Shown: positions 24,173-32,516 of the stretch, piece after piece
How positions within the stretch are numbered: the stretch's first letter is position 1
Layout: each line of letters begins with the position of its first letter
From: Deltaproteobacteria bacterium
GTDB taxonomy: Bacteria > Desulfobacterota > Binatia > UBA9968
Assembly: GCA_009379725.1 (NCBI GenBank)
Contig: WHTF01000026.1
Coordinates: forward strand, 1 to 37,242
Length of the DNA: 37,242 bases
Direction: 5' to 3'
Program-made: the position numbers and the translations under genes
The notes under the pieces: model-generated
What the model was told of the DNA's origin: nothing
Database searches by the model: none
Seen by the model: the letters and a program-made list of their open reading frames with translations, nothing else

Positions 24173-24967
24173 TTATCTCCCCTTCCACACCGGGGCGCGT
24201 TTCTCGGCGAAGGCGCGCGGACCTTCTTTGCTATCCTCCGTCGTCGCCACCAGCGCGGAGAGATCGGCCTCGAGACGCAGTCCTTCCTCTAAAGGCAGGT
24301 CAATGCCGGTTTTGATCGCTTCCTTAATGAACGCCACTGACATAGGCGCGCCTCTTAGGATTCTACTGGCCAAGTCTTCGGCCGCTTTCAGCACATCGCC
24401 CGCCGGCACAGCGGCATTGACGAGGCCCAAACGCTCGGCTTCGCTTCCGCTCACATTGTCGCCCGTCAAACAGATCTCAAGCGCCTTGGTCACACCAACC
24501 GCGCGAGCCAGCCTTTGCGTGCCGCCGGCGCCGGGAATCAATCCACGCCGTACTTCGGTCAGACCCAACTTGGCATCTTCGGCCGCCACCCGCAGGTCGC
24601 AGGCCAAAGCAAATTCCAATCCGCCGCCGACGCAATAGCCGCGAATCGCCGCGATGGTGGGCTTGGTAATCGCCGCCACCGCGCGCGCCTGAGTGTAAAT
24701 GGTATTGGTCAGCTTTTGATGCCGCCGTTCGATGGGGGAAAAAGAAGTCTCAGCCCGCTCTTTCAAATCCATGCCCGCCGAAAAGGCCTTTTCGCCGGCG
24801 CCGGTAAAGATTGCGATCCTGATCCCTTCGTCCTGCTCTACCTGTTTGCAAGCGTCAATGAGCTCCCGAGTCATCTGGCGATTCATCGCATTCAACGAAT
24901 CGGGACGATTAAAGGTTATCCATGCGATCTGGTTGCGAGTTTCGAACAGTATCGTTTGAAAATCCAT
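24173..24967 (-). CDS. Enoyl-CoA hydratase (crotonase family)
   Basis: 264 residues from the ATG at 24967, with AAAGGA about 8 nt upstream. The frame runs on to 25012 without support. It is a classical hydratase: ITFNRPDSLNAMNR, the oxyanion YCVGGGLEFALACD (about 111-124), E138 in LGLTEVRRGLIPGAGGTQRL and E164 in VTKALEICLTGD. It is a close paralogue of the gene at 23263, sharing the N-terminal pattern and the C-terminal EKRxPVWKGR. In the proposed pathway it acts after the acyl-CoA dehydrogenases, before thiolytic or aldol cleavage. Confidence 0.9.
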   Translation of the reverse strand: MDFQTILFETRNQIAWITFNRPDSLNAMNRQMTRELIDACKQVEQDEGIRIAIFTGAGEKAFSAGMDLKERAETSFSPIERRHQKLTNTIYTQARAVAAITKPTIAAIRGYCVGGGLEFALACDLRVAAEDAKLGLTEVRRGLIPGAGGTQRLARAVGVTKALEICLTGDNVSGSEAERLGLVNAAVPAGDVLKAAEDLASRILRGAPMSVAFIKEAIKTGIDLPLEEGLRLEADLSALVATTEDSKEGPRAFAEKRAPVWKGR

Positions 24968-25086
24968 GAATCTTTCCTTTATAGAGTCCGCCACCTTCTT
25001 GCCTCTTTCCACTTGCTCAACAACGAGAGACCCAAAATCTCATCGGCATCGGCGGTTGAGACCGGCGAGGAGGCCGCGCATGAAAT

Positions 25087-25518
25087 TCATCGAGGTGAGC
25101 CCATCAATTCAAACATCGGCAGCTTGATTTCCGGACTGTGTGTTTCTTGAAAAACGACTCTGACCCGGTCGCCCATTTTCACCTTGTCTTTGGAATCTCC
25201 CACCAGCCGGCTTTCCACGATCACGCCCTCGTCCAGCATGACGTTGATGTAGCAGATCGGCGCATCTTCTTTGAACGCTGGATTGCGCGGCACTCTCACC
25301 CAGGTAAAGCTATGGATCTTGCCGGCACCTTTGGCTTCGACCCAATCCAATGCGCCGCTGAAACAATCGACACACGCGACGCGGGGAAAAAATTGCACTT
25401 TGCCGCAGTCCCGGCACTTTTGCAGAACCAGCTTGCCCGCGGCGGCGGCCTGCCAATACGGCGCATCGACCTTGTTGATCTTAGGTAAGCTCTTTTTGAG
25501 CGCGCTTGCTTCCGCCAT
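25087..25518 (-). CDS. DUF35 zinc-ribbon / OB-fold acyl-CoA-binding protein
   Basis: 143 residues. A rubredoxin-like zinc ribbon (C35, C38, C49, C52 in KCRDCG and CVDCFS) is followed by an OB-fold domain (GKIHSFTWV through VRVVFQET). DUF35 proteins partner thiolase-like enzymes, as in the ChsH2-Ltp2 aldolase of steroid side-chain degradation and in archaeal HMG-CoA synthase/thiolase complexes. The start ATG overlaps the stop of the upstream thiolase-like gene by one base (TAATG), which indicates translational coupling and a likely stoichiometric complex. Confidence 0.9.
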   Translation of the reverse strand: MAEASALKKSLPKINKVDAPYWQAAAAGKLVLQKCRDCGKVQFFPRVACVDCFSGALDWVEAKGAGKIHSFTWVRVPRNPAFKEDAPICYINVMLDEGVIVESRLVGDSKDKVKMGDRVRVVFQETHSPEIKLPMFELMGSPR

Positions 25519-26669
25519 TACTGTCTCCTTTCGATAACGATGGCCGCCGTAGTGCCGAGATTGCGCCCATAGTTGAGCCAGCCGATGCCGGTGACCAGAG
25601 CCCGCTCGGCTTGTTTCACCTGGTGGCCTTCGGCTTCGCCGCGCAGTTGGCGCAGCGCTTCGACGATGTGGAGAAATCCACCCGCCAATCCGGCTTGGCC
25701 GACGGAAAGCTCGCCTCCGCCGGTGTTCACCGGGAAATCGCCGTTGTAGGTTAGATCGCGAGCGTCGACGAATTTCCCGCCATCGCCTTTTTTACAAAAG
25801 CCCAGATCTTCGATCTGGATCATCACGGCAATCGGATAATCGTCATAAATCTCCAGCAAATCGATATCCTCGCGCCGCACCTCGGAAAAGATTCGCTCGC
25901 CGACTACCTTTGTGCCGAACGTGGTCTTGTCGGGCTGCATGTCCGCCACCTGATAATGAGAAATTTCAGCATCCGTGACCAGATAAACCAGCTTGTCGGT
26001 GATTTTTTTAGCTTTCTCCTCCGAGGCCAAGATCACGCACTCGGCGCCCGAACAGGGCATCACGCAATCGAACAAACGGATCGGGTCGGAGATCATCCGC
26101 GACTTGAGATAGTCCTGCATGCTCATCGGCTCGCGGAACAACGCCTGCGGATTGTTGATCGCGTTTGCCCGCTGCGCCACAGCGATCTTGCCGATCTGTT
26201 CGAGCGTCGTGCCGTAGTTTTCCATATGCAGCCGCTGGATTAGCGCCATCAAGGAATTCGGCCCGCCATAACCGTAAACGTCGACATAGTTGGCGCGCTG
26301 ATACTCCAACGGCCTTTGGTGCGCGACGCTTTTATCGAAAGAGTTGCCGCCCACGAGCACGGCGACCTCGAGGTGACCGCACTCGATGGCGTCTGCGGCC
26401 CGGCGCACGCTCATGACCCCACCGGCACCGCCGTAATCGCCGTTGAGAACCCAATCGACCTCCAGGCCCAGTTGCTCGGCAACATGCGGTGAGAAATCGG
26501 GACTCGCTTGGGTCGTTATGGAAAGGCCGCGGACCTCTTTCTTATGCAAGCGGGCTCGCTCAAGCGCCTGCCTGATGGCATTGGCATAATGGGTTAAAAC
26601 CGACTCTTCGGATTTTCTCGAATACTCCGTCGAGCCGTAGCTCACCAGACAGACTTTTTTCCGTCGCAT
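25518..26669 (-). CDS. Thiolase-fold protein lacking catalytic Cys (SCP2/Ltp2-like; possible aldolase)
   Basis: 383 residues. The ATG at 26669 has AGGGAG upstream. It has the thiolase fold of the lipid-transfer/SCP2 type: an early VLNGDYGGAGGVMS segment near residues 74-87, a YDDYPIAV segment near 275, and a C-terminal VTGIGWLNYGRNLGT near 360-375. The nucleophilic Cys expected in the first segment is replaced by Gly, and the C-terminal CxG Cys is also missing. Conserved Tyr residues are present at the two later motifs. This matches Ltp2/DitF-like members that catalyse retro-aldol C-C cleavage instead of thiolysis. The tightly coupled DUF35 partner supports that reading. Confidence 0.85.
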   Translation of the reverse strand: MRRKKVCLVSYGSTEYSRKSEESVLTHYANAIRQALERARLHKKEVRGLSITTQASPDFSPHVAEQLGLEVDWVLNGDYGGAGGVMSVRRAADAIECGHLEVAVLVGGNSFDKSVAHQRPLEYQRANYVDVYGYGGPNSLMALIQRLHMENYGTTLEQIGKIAVAQRANAINNPQALFREPMSMQDYLKSRMISDPIRLFDCVMPCSGAECVILASEEKAKKITDKLVYLVTDAEISHYQVADMQPDKTTFGTKVVGERIFSEVRREDIDLLEIYDDYPIAVMIQIEDLGFCKKGDGGKFVDARDLTYNGDFPVNTGGGELSVGQAGLAGGFLHIVEALRQLRGEAEGHQVKQAERALVTGIGWLNYGRNLGTTAAIVIERRQ

Positions 26670-26726
26670 TTTGCTCTCCCTCGCTCCTCTCTCGGAAAGG
26701 CATGCGCGGTCCTATCCTACTCGCGC

Positions 26727-27860
26727 CTACCGTCTTACGCCCACCTTCAAAAAACTTTCGCCCGCGGCCCGGTTCATCTCGGCTTCACGTCCGTAGAGTA
26801 ACCGTAGCATCCGCGTCTCGCGATAAAACCCTTCGAAAGGAAACTCTTTGCAAACGCCGTAGCCGCCGTGAATCTGTATCGCCGTATCGGCGGCTTGAAA
26901 TGCCATGGTCGCCGCCCTCTTTTTCGCCAGCGCCGCGGCATCGAAAAAAGGCAAACTCTGGTCCGCCCGCCACGCCGCCTCCAATGTCAGCCAGGTGCAG
27001 GTGCGCAAATCCACCGATAAATCAGCCAGCATCCATTGAATCGCCTGGCGTCGCGCCAACGTTCTGCCGAAGGTTTCACGCGTGCGCGCGTGCTCGATGG
27101 CATCTGCCAGACAACGCATGCCGATACCCAAGCAACGGCCGGCTATGCGCAGCTGTTCGGCGGCGAGAATTTCCCCGGTCTCATACTCATATCCCAGCAA
27201 ACGCCGTTCCGGAATCTTACAGTTGCGCAAGGTCAACCGCGCCATCATTGCGTCGGTCGTGAGATCGGTCTCATCCTGTAGAGAAAGTCCGGGGGTATTC
27301 TTTTCAATCAGGAACAAGCCGATTCGATGGGTTCCCTGTTCTCTGGCTGGAAACAGGAACAGATCAGCGGATGGTTGATAAATCATGATATCGGTACTGC
27401 TGAGGACGCAGCCGTCGGACTCCGGGCGGTAACGAGTCGTGATGCCATCGAGAGTGCCGGTCTTGTGAATCTGATCGAAAGCCAGCGACAGTAAAAGCTT
27501 ATCGCCGGCCAACTCTTGGGCGAATTCACTTTTCGCCAGCAACGCCGGAATACAGGCAGGCTCGAAAGGTAAAATCGTTCGGCCGAACTCCCGGTAAACC
27601 AGTACCCGGGCCAAGAAGCCGATTGCCTGCTCCCCTGACGAATCCGGCAACTCAAGTGCCCACAACCCCAGCTGCTGCGCCAGGGAAACAAGTTTTGGGC
27701 GCACCTGCGAATCCAGTTCGCGGCGCGGCGGATCGCCCGGCGGCAAGAAAAGATTCTGTTGTCTGAGATAATCGCCTTCGCGTGCGAGCAATTCTCTTTT
27801 AACGAATTGCGCCGCCGTGTTCTGAACCAGCTTTTCTTCCTCGGTTAATTTAAGATCCAT
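26727..27860 (-). CDS. Acyl-CoA dehydrogenase family protein lacking the catalytic Glu
   Basis: 377 residues, full ACAD length and recognisable fold: the N-terminal LTEEEKLVQNTAAQFV, the central LTLRNCKIPERRLLG, TRETFGRTLARRQAIQWMLA and QIHGGYGVCKEFPFEGFYRE. Where active enzymes have (I/L)YEGTxEI, this protein reads LLYGREAEMNR, so the base Glu is Gly357. The central FAD/substrate loop (TEPxxGSD) is also missing. Such partners occur in heteromeric ACADs such as FadE28-FadE29, where only one subunit carries the active site. The adjacent upstream gene at 27928 is a complete ACAD, so an unequal pair is likely. Confidence 0.85.
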   Translation of the reverse strand: MDLKLTEEEKLVQNTAAQFVKRELLAREGDYLRQQNLFLPPGDPPRRELDSQVRPKLVSLAQQLGLWALELPDSSGEQAIGFLARVLVYREFGRTILPFEPACIPALLAKSEFAQELAGDKLLLSLAFDQIHKTGTLDGITTRYRPESDGCVLSSTDIMIYQPSADLFLFPAREQGTHRIGLFLIEKNTPGLSLQDETDLTTDAMMARLTLRNCKIPERRLLGYEYETGEILAAEQLRIAGRCLGIGMRCLADAIEHARTRETFGRTLARRQAIQWMLADLSVDLRTCTWLTLEAAWRADQSLPFFDAAALAKKRAATMAFQAADTAIQIHGGYGVCKEFPFEGFYRETRMLRLLYGREAEMNRAAGESFLKVGVRR

Positions 27861-27927
27861 CGTTCAAGGCTCAGTGACAATTCGTTCAATCTTGCCCTCG
27901 ATCCGGGGAATCAACGAATCGCGTCGT

Positions 27928-29124
27928 TTATTGCAGCTCCAGCAAAGCGGCGCCTTCCCGAAACAGCGCCCGCTGGATGATGTGCCGCTGTATTTCCGAA
28001 GGACCTTCGACGATTCTTCTGGCGCGCGCGTGGCGAAAGGCGCGCGCCAGCACGTGGTTCTTGCGCAGCATCGCCGGGCCGGCGACATCCAAAGCGAAAT
28101 CGACGATTTTATGCAACAGCTCCGTCGCGAATAATTTCACGTTGGCCGCTTCGGAACGAACATCCATCTTCTGATCGGCCTTCCACGCGCCGAGATAGGT
28201 CAAGGTCCGCAGCGCTTCCAACTCGCCTGAGAAATAGCCGATCCGCTCGACGAACTTGGCCGCCTCTACGGCGTCCCGTCCAAGTAACTCCGCGACCACC
28301 CGCAAGACCCGTTGCGACATTCCATGAGCGCGAATGCCGACCTGAAAACGGCGCGCACCGAGCCAAGCCTGATTCAGCGCCCAACCCTTGCCAATCTCGC
28401 CGAGAACCTGGGTTTTAGGGACCCGGCAATCTTCGAACAGTAGTTCGCACGGTTCGGTCCCCGCCAGGGTTTCGATACTGCGCGTCACCCGGTAGCCGGG
28501 CGTCCCCGTATCGATCAAGAAACAAGTCACGCCTTCCCTGCCCTTAGTCCCGGGAAGGCGCGCAAAGAGCTGCACGAAGTCCGCCACGTCGGCAAAAGTT
28601 GGAAACATTTTGCTGCCATTGATGATGAAGTCGTCGCCGTCCGGCACCGCGGTGGTTTGCAGCATCGATGGATCGGCGCCCGAGGCTGGTTCGGTCAAGC
28701 CGAACGCCGATGTTTTCTCGCCGCGAATGCACGGCCAGAGAAACCTATCGATCTGGTCTCCTTTGCAGCTGTATAGGATATTGGAGACATGGTTACCGAA
28801 TTCGAACGGGATCGAGTTTTTTTCCAGCTCTTCGGTGGCGGCGAGCATCGCCACATTGCTCACTTGCAGGCCGCCGTATTCCTTCGGCACGTCGAGGTAC
28901 CAAAGACCTTGCGCTTCGGCCTTCTTCTCGAGCTCTTCCATAATACCGACGTAGCGCATGATCTCCGGATCGCGACTCAACTTGGCGCGGCTCTTCCAAC
29001 GGCTGCCCTCGAAAATATCCGGAGCATTGTCGAATTCCGCTTCGAGCGGAATCAGATGTTCGCGCACGAACCCTTCGATGGTTTTGCGCAGCGACTCTTC
29101 TTCAGACGATAAGCGAAAATCCAC
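27928..29124 (-). CDS. Acyl-CoA dehydrogenase, catalytically complete
   Basis: 398 residues. It starts at GTG 29124 after GAGGAT. It has AFGLTEPASGADPSMLQTTA and FIINGSKMFPTFADVADF for the FAD/substrate site, CELLFEDCRVPKTQVLG, and the catalytic Glu at about 373 in RRIVEGPSEIQR. The segment of DRxxFG near the C-terminal domain is atypical, and the usual QIHGGxG is changed to DVAGPAML, so it belongs to a divergent ACAD branch. It is separated by 67 nt from the Glu-less paralogue downstream. It is proposed to form a heteromer that desaturates a bulky acyl-CoA. Confidence 0.88.
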   Translation of the reverse strand: MDFRLSSEEESLRKTIEGFVREHLIPLEAEFDNAPDIFEGSRWKSRAKLSRDPEIMRYVGIMEELEKKAEAQGLWYLDVPKEYGGLQVSNVAMLAATEELEKNSIPFEFGNHVSNILYSCKGDQIDRFLWPCIRGEKTSAFGLTEPASGADPSMLQTTAVPDGDDFIINGSKMFPTFADVADFVQLFARLPGTKGREGVTCFLIDTGTPGYRVTRSIETLAGTEPCELLFEDCRVPKTQVLGEIGKGWALNQAWLGARRFQVGIRAHGMSQRVLRVVAELLGRDAVEAAKFVERIGYFSGELEALRTLTYLGAWKADQKMDVRSEAANVKLFATELLHKIVDFALDVAGPAMLRKNHVLARAFRHARARRIVEGPSEIQRHIIQRALFREGAALLELQ

Positions 29125-29283
29125 GATAGCATCCTCTAAAGGCGGCCGTTAATGAAACGAGCTTTTCTGCATCGACATTCGTGATTCCAGCACCCCATTA
29201 CCACACCTAAACAAAAACCAAAAGGTAACGGCGTTCCTGTGCACTTTCTCCCTGCAGCCCTGGCTTTCCTCGGATTTTCCTCT

Positions 29284-30558
29284 TCATTTCAGCGCGCGTA
29301 TTCGGCCTGTCGCCTTCTGCCAGGATCGGTTGAGGCTGGCAAAGAACAGTCCCGCAACGATGTATACGACCACGAGAGACCACAAGAGCGGCTCATAGGT
29401 TTCCCAGCGATCAAAGATCGCTCCGGCAACGACCGGACCGATGACTCCTCCCCAGGTGTAAAACAAAGTCATATAGCCGCGGATCTGGGCGTAATGCTTA
29501 CGGCCGAACAAATCTCCGACCACCGCCCAACCCAGCGGGAACGTCGTCTCCACGGCGGCAAAAAAGACCGTAAAAAGGCAAAGCGTCGCGAACGAATCGC
29601 CGATGATAGGCAGGAACATCGCGCCGGCGGCGGCGAACAAAATCATTGCAGTCATGCGCGGCTTGTTGGCTTTGTCGGCAAACCAGCCGAGAACAAGCGT
29701 AAACGACATACCGAGAAAGGCATAGACGCTGAGCAACAAAGCTGCCTGGGGTTCGCTCAATCCCTTCCACACCATGAGCGGTATGAAGTGAACGCCAATC
29801 GCATGGTACGAGCCGTTGCGAATGCCCGCCGCCAGGACCGATCCCCAGAACGCAAACGACCGCAACGCTTCGGCAACGGTGACTTCGACTTCCGCTTTGA
29901 CCGGCAGCTCGACGCCGTCTTTACCGCGCATCGGACGCGCCGGCTCGTCGCCGTCCGGCAGAAGCCCCATGCTTTCCGGCGACCGGCGGACCGTCAAAGA
30001 CAGCGGTATGCCGATCGCCAGGAACAAGAATCCCGCAATGGCCGCGCCCCAACGCCAACCCCATGCTTGTACGATCAGGCTCAAGAGCGGCGCGACGAGG
30101 ACTCCGCCCAATCCGAACGCAGCGCTACTGATCGTGATGGCGCGGGCGCGGTGACGGATAAACCAGGTGTTGATCAACACCATGGGCGCGTGCATAAATC
30201 CGCCGGCGTGGGCGAGCGAAATAACGCCAAGATAGACGATCAGAAAAGTCGTGTAGCTGTTGACCTGAGAGAACAGCAGGTAGCCCACGCCCATGAGTAC
30301 AACCGCGGCAAGCATGATTGGCTTCGGGCCGTGGCGGTTGAGTAAATGACCGACAATCGGTCCTTCGATGGCGCCTTCCGCGCGCGCCAGTGAGAACGCC
30401 AGCGAGGTCGCCGTTCGGTTCAGGTTAAGGTCCTGGCTGAGCGGAAGAAAAAATACCGTAAAGCCGAAACTATGAAGTCCCGCGCCGAGCACGCGCAAAG
30501 CACAAGCGGCGGCCATCATGCGCCACCCATAGAACAGTCCGGTTAATTTCTTGGGCAA
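29284..30558 (-). CDS. Major facilitator superfamily transporter (OFA/monocarboxylate-like)
   Basis: 424 residues with about 12 hydrophobic segments and a central charged loop (residues about 190-225, with RRSPESMGLLPDGDEPARP), the usual 6+6 MFS plan. The first half shows GLFYGWRMMAAACALRV, the 'GWxx' N-terminus typical of the OFA/MCT branch, and GHLLNRHGPKPIM in loop 2-3. The apparent start is TTG 30558 after AGGAT; a downstream ATG is an alternative. As the first gene of the minus-strand acyl-CoA block, it probably imports the acid degraded by the cluster. Confidence 0.87.
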   Translation of the reverse strand: MPKKLTGLFYGWRMMAAACALRVLGAGLHSFGFTVFFLPLSQDLNLNRTATSLAFSLARAEGAIEGPIVGHLLNRHGPKPIMLAAVVLMGVGYLLFSQVNSYTTFLIVYLGVISLAHAGGFMHAPMVLINTWFIRHRARAITISSAAFGLGGVLVAPLLSLIVQAWGWRWGAAIAGFLFLAIGIPLSLTVRRSPESMGLLPDGDEPARPMRGKDGVELPVKAEVEVTVAEALRSFAFWGSVLAAGIRNGSYHAIGVHFIPLMVWKGLSEPQAALLLSVYAFLGMSFTLVLGWFADKANKPRMTAMILFAAAGAMFLPIIGDSFATLCLFTVFFAAVETTFPLGWAVVGDLFGRKHYAQIRGYMTLFYTWGGVIGPVVAGAIFDRWETYEPLLWSLVVVYIVAGLFFASLNRSWQKATGRIRALK

Positions 30559-30859
30559 GATAAGAATCCTGTAGCGGTGATTAGCAACCGAATAAGTAGA
30601 CCATCACATACCACGGACGTCATGCGAAACGAAAGCGAACAGTAGTGCGTGGGGCTTCTAGTTAAAAAAATTCGCGCGGCTATGGGTTCTATGCTTGTGT
30701 GACCCTGAAAGCTTTGGCTCGATCACTAACGTGATCAGCGCAATCGGCTTACTGTCATACAAGCTTGTCTCCCAGTTCCCTGGTATTGACAGCCGCCCGT
30801 TGCAGTCATAGCGTAGAATTCTCGTACGAGCGCCGGTTCCAGGCTGGAAAGGAGTCCTC
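30559..30859. promoter_or_regulatory. Divergent intergenic region with candidate promoter and palindrome
   Basis: This gap separates the minus-strand MFS gene from the plus-strand CBS gene. GATCACTAACGTGATC (30721-30736) is a perfect 6-bp inverted repeat with a 4-nt centre, a possible regulator site. TTGACA at 30786-30791, spaced 17 nt from TAGCGT (30809-30814), is a plausible sigma-70 promoter for the CBS gene, though its -10 box is poor. Confidence 0.4.
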
Positions 30860-31249
30860 ATGATAGCAAGAGAAATTATGACTAAACCCGTCATTGCCGT
30901 CACTCCCCTCACGCCTGTCAAGAGACTGGCAAAACTTCTTAGCAAGAATCACATCAGCGGGGCGCCGGTATTGGACAAGAACGGCAAGCTGATCGGGATC
31001 GTCTCTGAACGAGACCTGCTGTCGAAGAGAGGCTCACAGGTGAAGTCGATTATGAGTGAAAAAGTGGTTCGCGTGGCGGAGGATACTCCCGTCGAGGAGA
31101 TAGCTTCGCTGATGACCACTCGCAACATCAAGCGATTGCCGGTAATGCGCGGCCAGCAACTGGCGGGAATTGTCAGCCGGGCTGATATCGTCCGAGCCAT
31201 GGCCATGGGCGAACACGTCGCCCTGTACACGCCGATATACGACCTGTAA
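30860..31249 (+). CDS. CBS-domain pair protein
   Basis: 129 residues consisting of little more than two CBS motifs in tandem (a Bateman module). The ATG at 30860 follows AAAGGAGT. The first motif is AREIMTKPVIAVTPLTPVKR, then GAPVLDKNGKLIGIVSERDL. The second is IMSEKVVRVAEDTPVEEIAS, then IKRLPVMRGQQLAGIVSRADIV. Such stand-alone modules bind adenine nucleotides and are often stress- or energy-linked regulators. A terminator follows 38 nt downstream, so it is probably monocistronic. Confidence 0.88.
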   Translation: MIAREIMTKPVIAVTPLTPVKRLAKLLSKNHISGAPVLDKNGKLIGIVSERDLLSKRGSQVKSIMSEKVVRVAEDTPVEEIASLMTTRNIKRLPVMRGQQLAGIVSRADIVRAMAMGEHVALYTPIYDL

Positions 31250-31286
31250 CGCCGGGTGCTCGCGTGCTCGGCTGAACCGTACGCGC

Positions 31287-31325
31287 AAAAAGAGACGAAC
31301 TGAGCCCGTCCCTTTTTGTTTTCCT
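31287..31325 (+). terminator. Intrinsic terminator after the CBS gene
   Basis: AAAAAG (31287-31292) and GACG (31294-31297) pair with CGTC (31307-31310) and CTTTTT (31312-31317), with one A/C mismatch and a 9-nt loop. A T-rich tract (TTTTTGTTTT) follows. Confidence 0.65.
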
Positions 31326-31478
31326 CTCTCTCGATTTTTTCTTCCACAAGGTTGCAACCTCGCTCGATCTCCGTTAGCTGTATTGAACGGGTGATGAAAT
31401 CTGTCCAAGTTATAATTGAAAAGCGCCGAGCAGGTTGCGAATTCTTTTCACAAATCGTCTGAACGAGAGGAGATTGAG

Positions 31479-32516
31479 ATGGCAAATGCGCAATGGCCTG
31501 GCGAACTGAAAGATGATTTGCGACGGCTACAACAACAATTCGAAGGATTCAATCCTGGCTTTGTGCTTCCTGTGTTGTTGGTTGTCGTGGTTCTTTTGTT
31601 TCTATGGTCGAGCTGGTACACGGTTCAACCCGAGGAAACCGCCGTGGTGCAGCGCTTTGGGCGCGTCCATCGCACGACCGGTCCGGGGCTTCATTTCAAG
31701 ATACCGCTTGGAATTGAAACCGTCAGACGGGTTCCTACGGCCCGGGTCCTAAAAGAAGAGTTCGGCTTTCGGACGGTGACTGCAGGCCGTCAGACGCAGT
31801 ATGCAGGCGGGGACTATTCCGCCGAGTCGCTGATGTTGACCGGCGACCTCAACGTCATCGACGTTCAATGGATCGTTCAATTCCGCGTCGAAGATCCCGT
31901 CCGCTTTCTTTTCAAGGTCCGCGAACAGCAGGATACGTTTCGCGCCGTTTCCGAGGCGGTCATGCGGCGTGTGGTCGGCAACCGCGTGGCAAGTGATGTC
32001 CTAACGGTAGGGCGCGTCGGCGTTGCCGGCCGAGTCAAAGAGGAAATCCAGCAGATCCTGTCTGATTACGAAACCGGCATCCGGCTTATCACCGTAGAGC
32101 TTCAGGACGTCACGCCTCCAGATCAGGTGAAGCCGGCTTATAACGAGGTCAATGAGGCGCGCCAGGACCTTGAACGTATGGTGAACCAGGCGCAGGAACA
32201 GGCAAACAAAGTGATTCCTAGAGCGGCGGGAGAAGCGAAACAGGCGGTTGCAGAAGCTGAGGGTTACGCTACCGAGCGTGTTAACCGAGCTCGCGGCGAA
32301 GCTGCCCGTTTTACATCGGTGTTGGCGGAGTACCAACGGGTCCCCGACGTTACCCGGCGGCGCCTTTACCTGGAGGCGATGAGCGAAGTACTTGCCGACG
32401 CCAAAACCGTTTATATCGTGGACAGCGAGCAACAGGCATTGATTCCCTGGCTTTCCCTGGATTCAGGGAAGAGCCCGCCACCGATACAAGCTCGCGCGGA
32501 GGAGCCCAAATCATGA
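31479..32516 (+). CDS. hflK: HflK, SPFH/band-7 membrane protein
   Basis: 345 residues from the ATG at 31479, with GAGAGGAGA upstream. The frame opens earlier at 31416 without support. It has one N-terminal membrane segment (about 25-45, FVLPVLLVVVVLLFLWSSWY), then the SPFH domain beginning VQPEETAVVQRFGRVHRTTGPGLHFKIP. A long coiled-coil helix follows, rich in Glu, Ala, Gln and Arg (about 220-290), and a short C-terminus. HflK with HflC forms a cage around the FtsH protease in the inner membrane and modulates it. The Gly-rich N-terminal tail of the E. coli protein is absent. The stop overlaps the hflC start by 4 nt (ATGA), so the pair is coupled. Confidence 0.93.
   Translation: MANAQWPGELKDDLRRLQQQFEGFNPGFVLPVLLVVVVLLFLWSSWYTVQPEETAVVQRFGRVHRTTGPGLHFKIPLGIETVRRVPTARVLKEEFGFRTVTAGRQTQYAGGDYSAESLMLTGDLNVIDVQWIVQFRVEDPVRFLFKVREQQDTFRAVSEAVMRRVVGNRVASDVLTVGRVGVAGRVKEEIQQILSDYETGIRLITVELQDVTPPDQVKPAYNEVNEARQDLERMVNQAQEQANKVIPRAAGEAKQAVAEAEGYATERVNRARGEAARFTSVLAEYQRVPDVTRRRLYLEAMSEVLADAKTVYIVDSEQQALIPWLSLDSGKSPPPIQARAEEPKS

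Noticed and set aside
29239-30345. 368-codon open frame on the plus strand
   Set aside because: It is antisense to the clear 12-helix MFS transporter. Its Arg/Gln/His-rich product is typical of a shadow frame.
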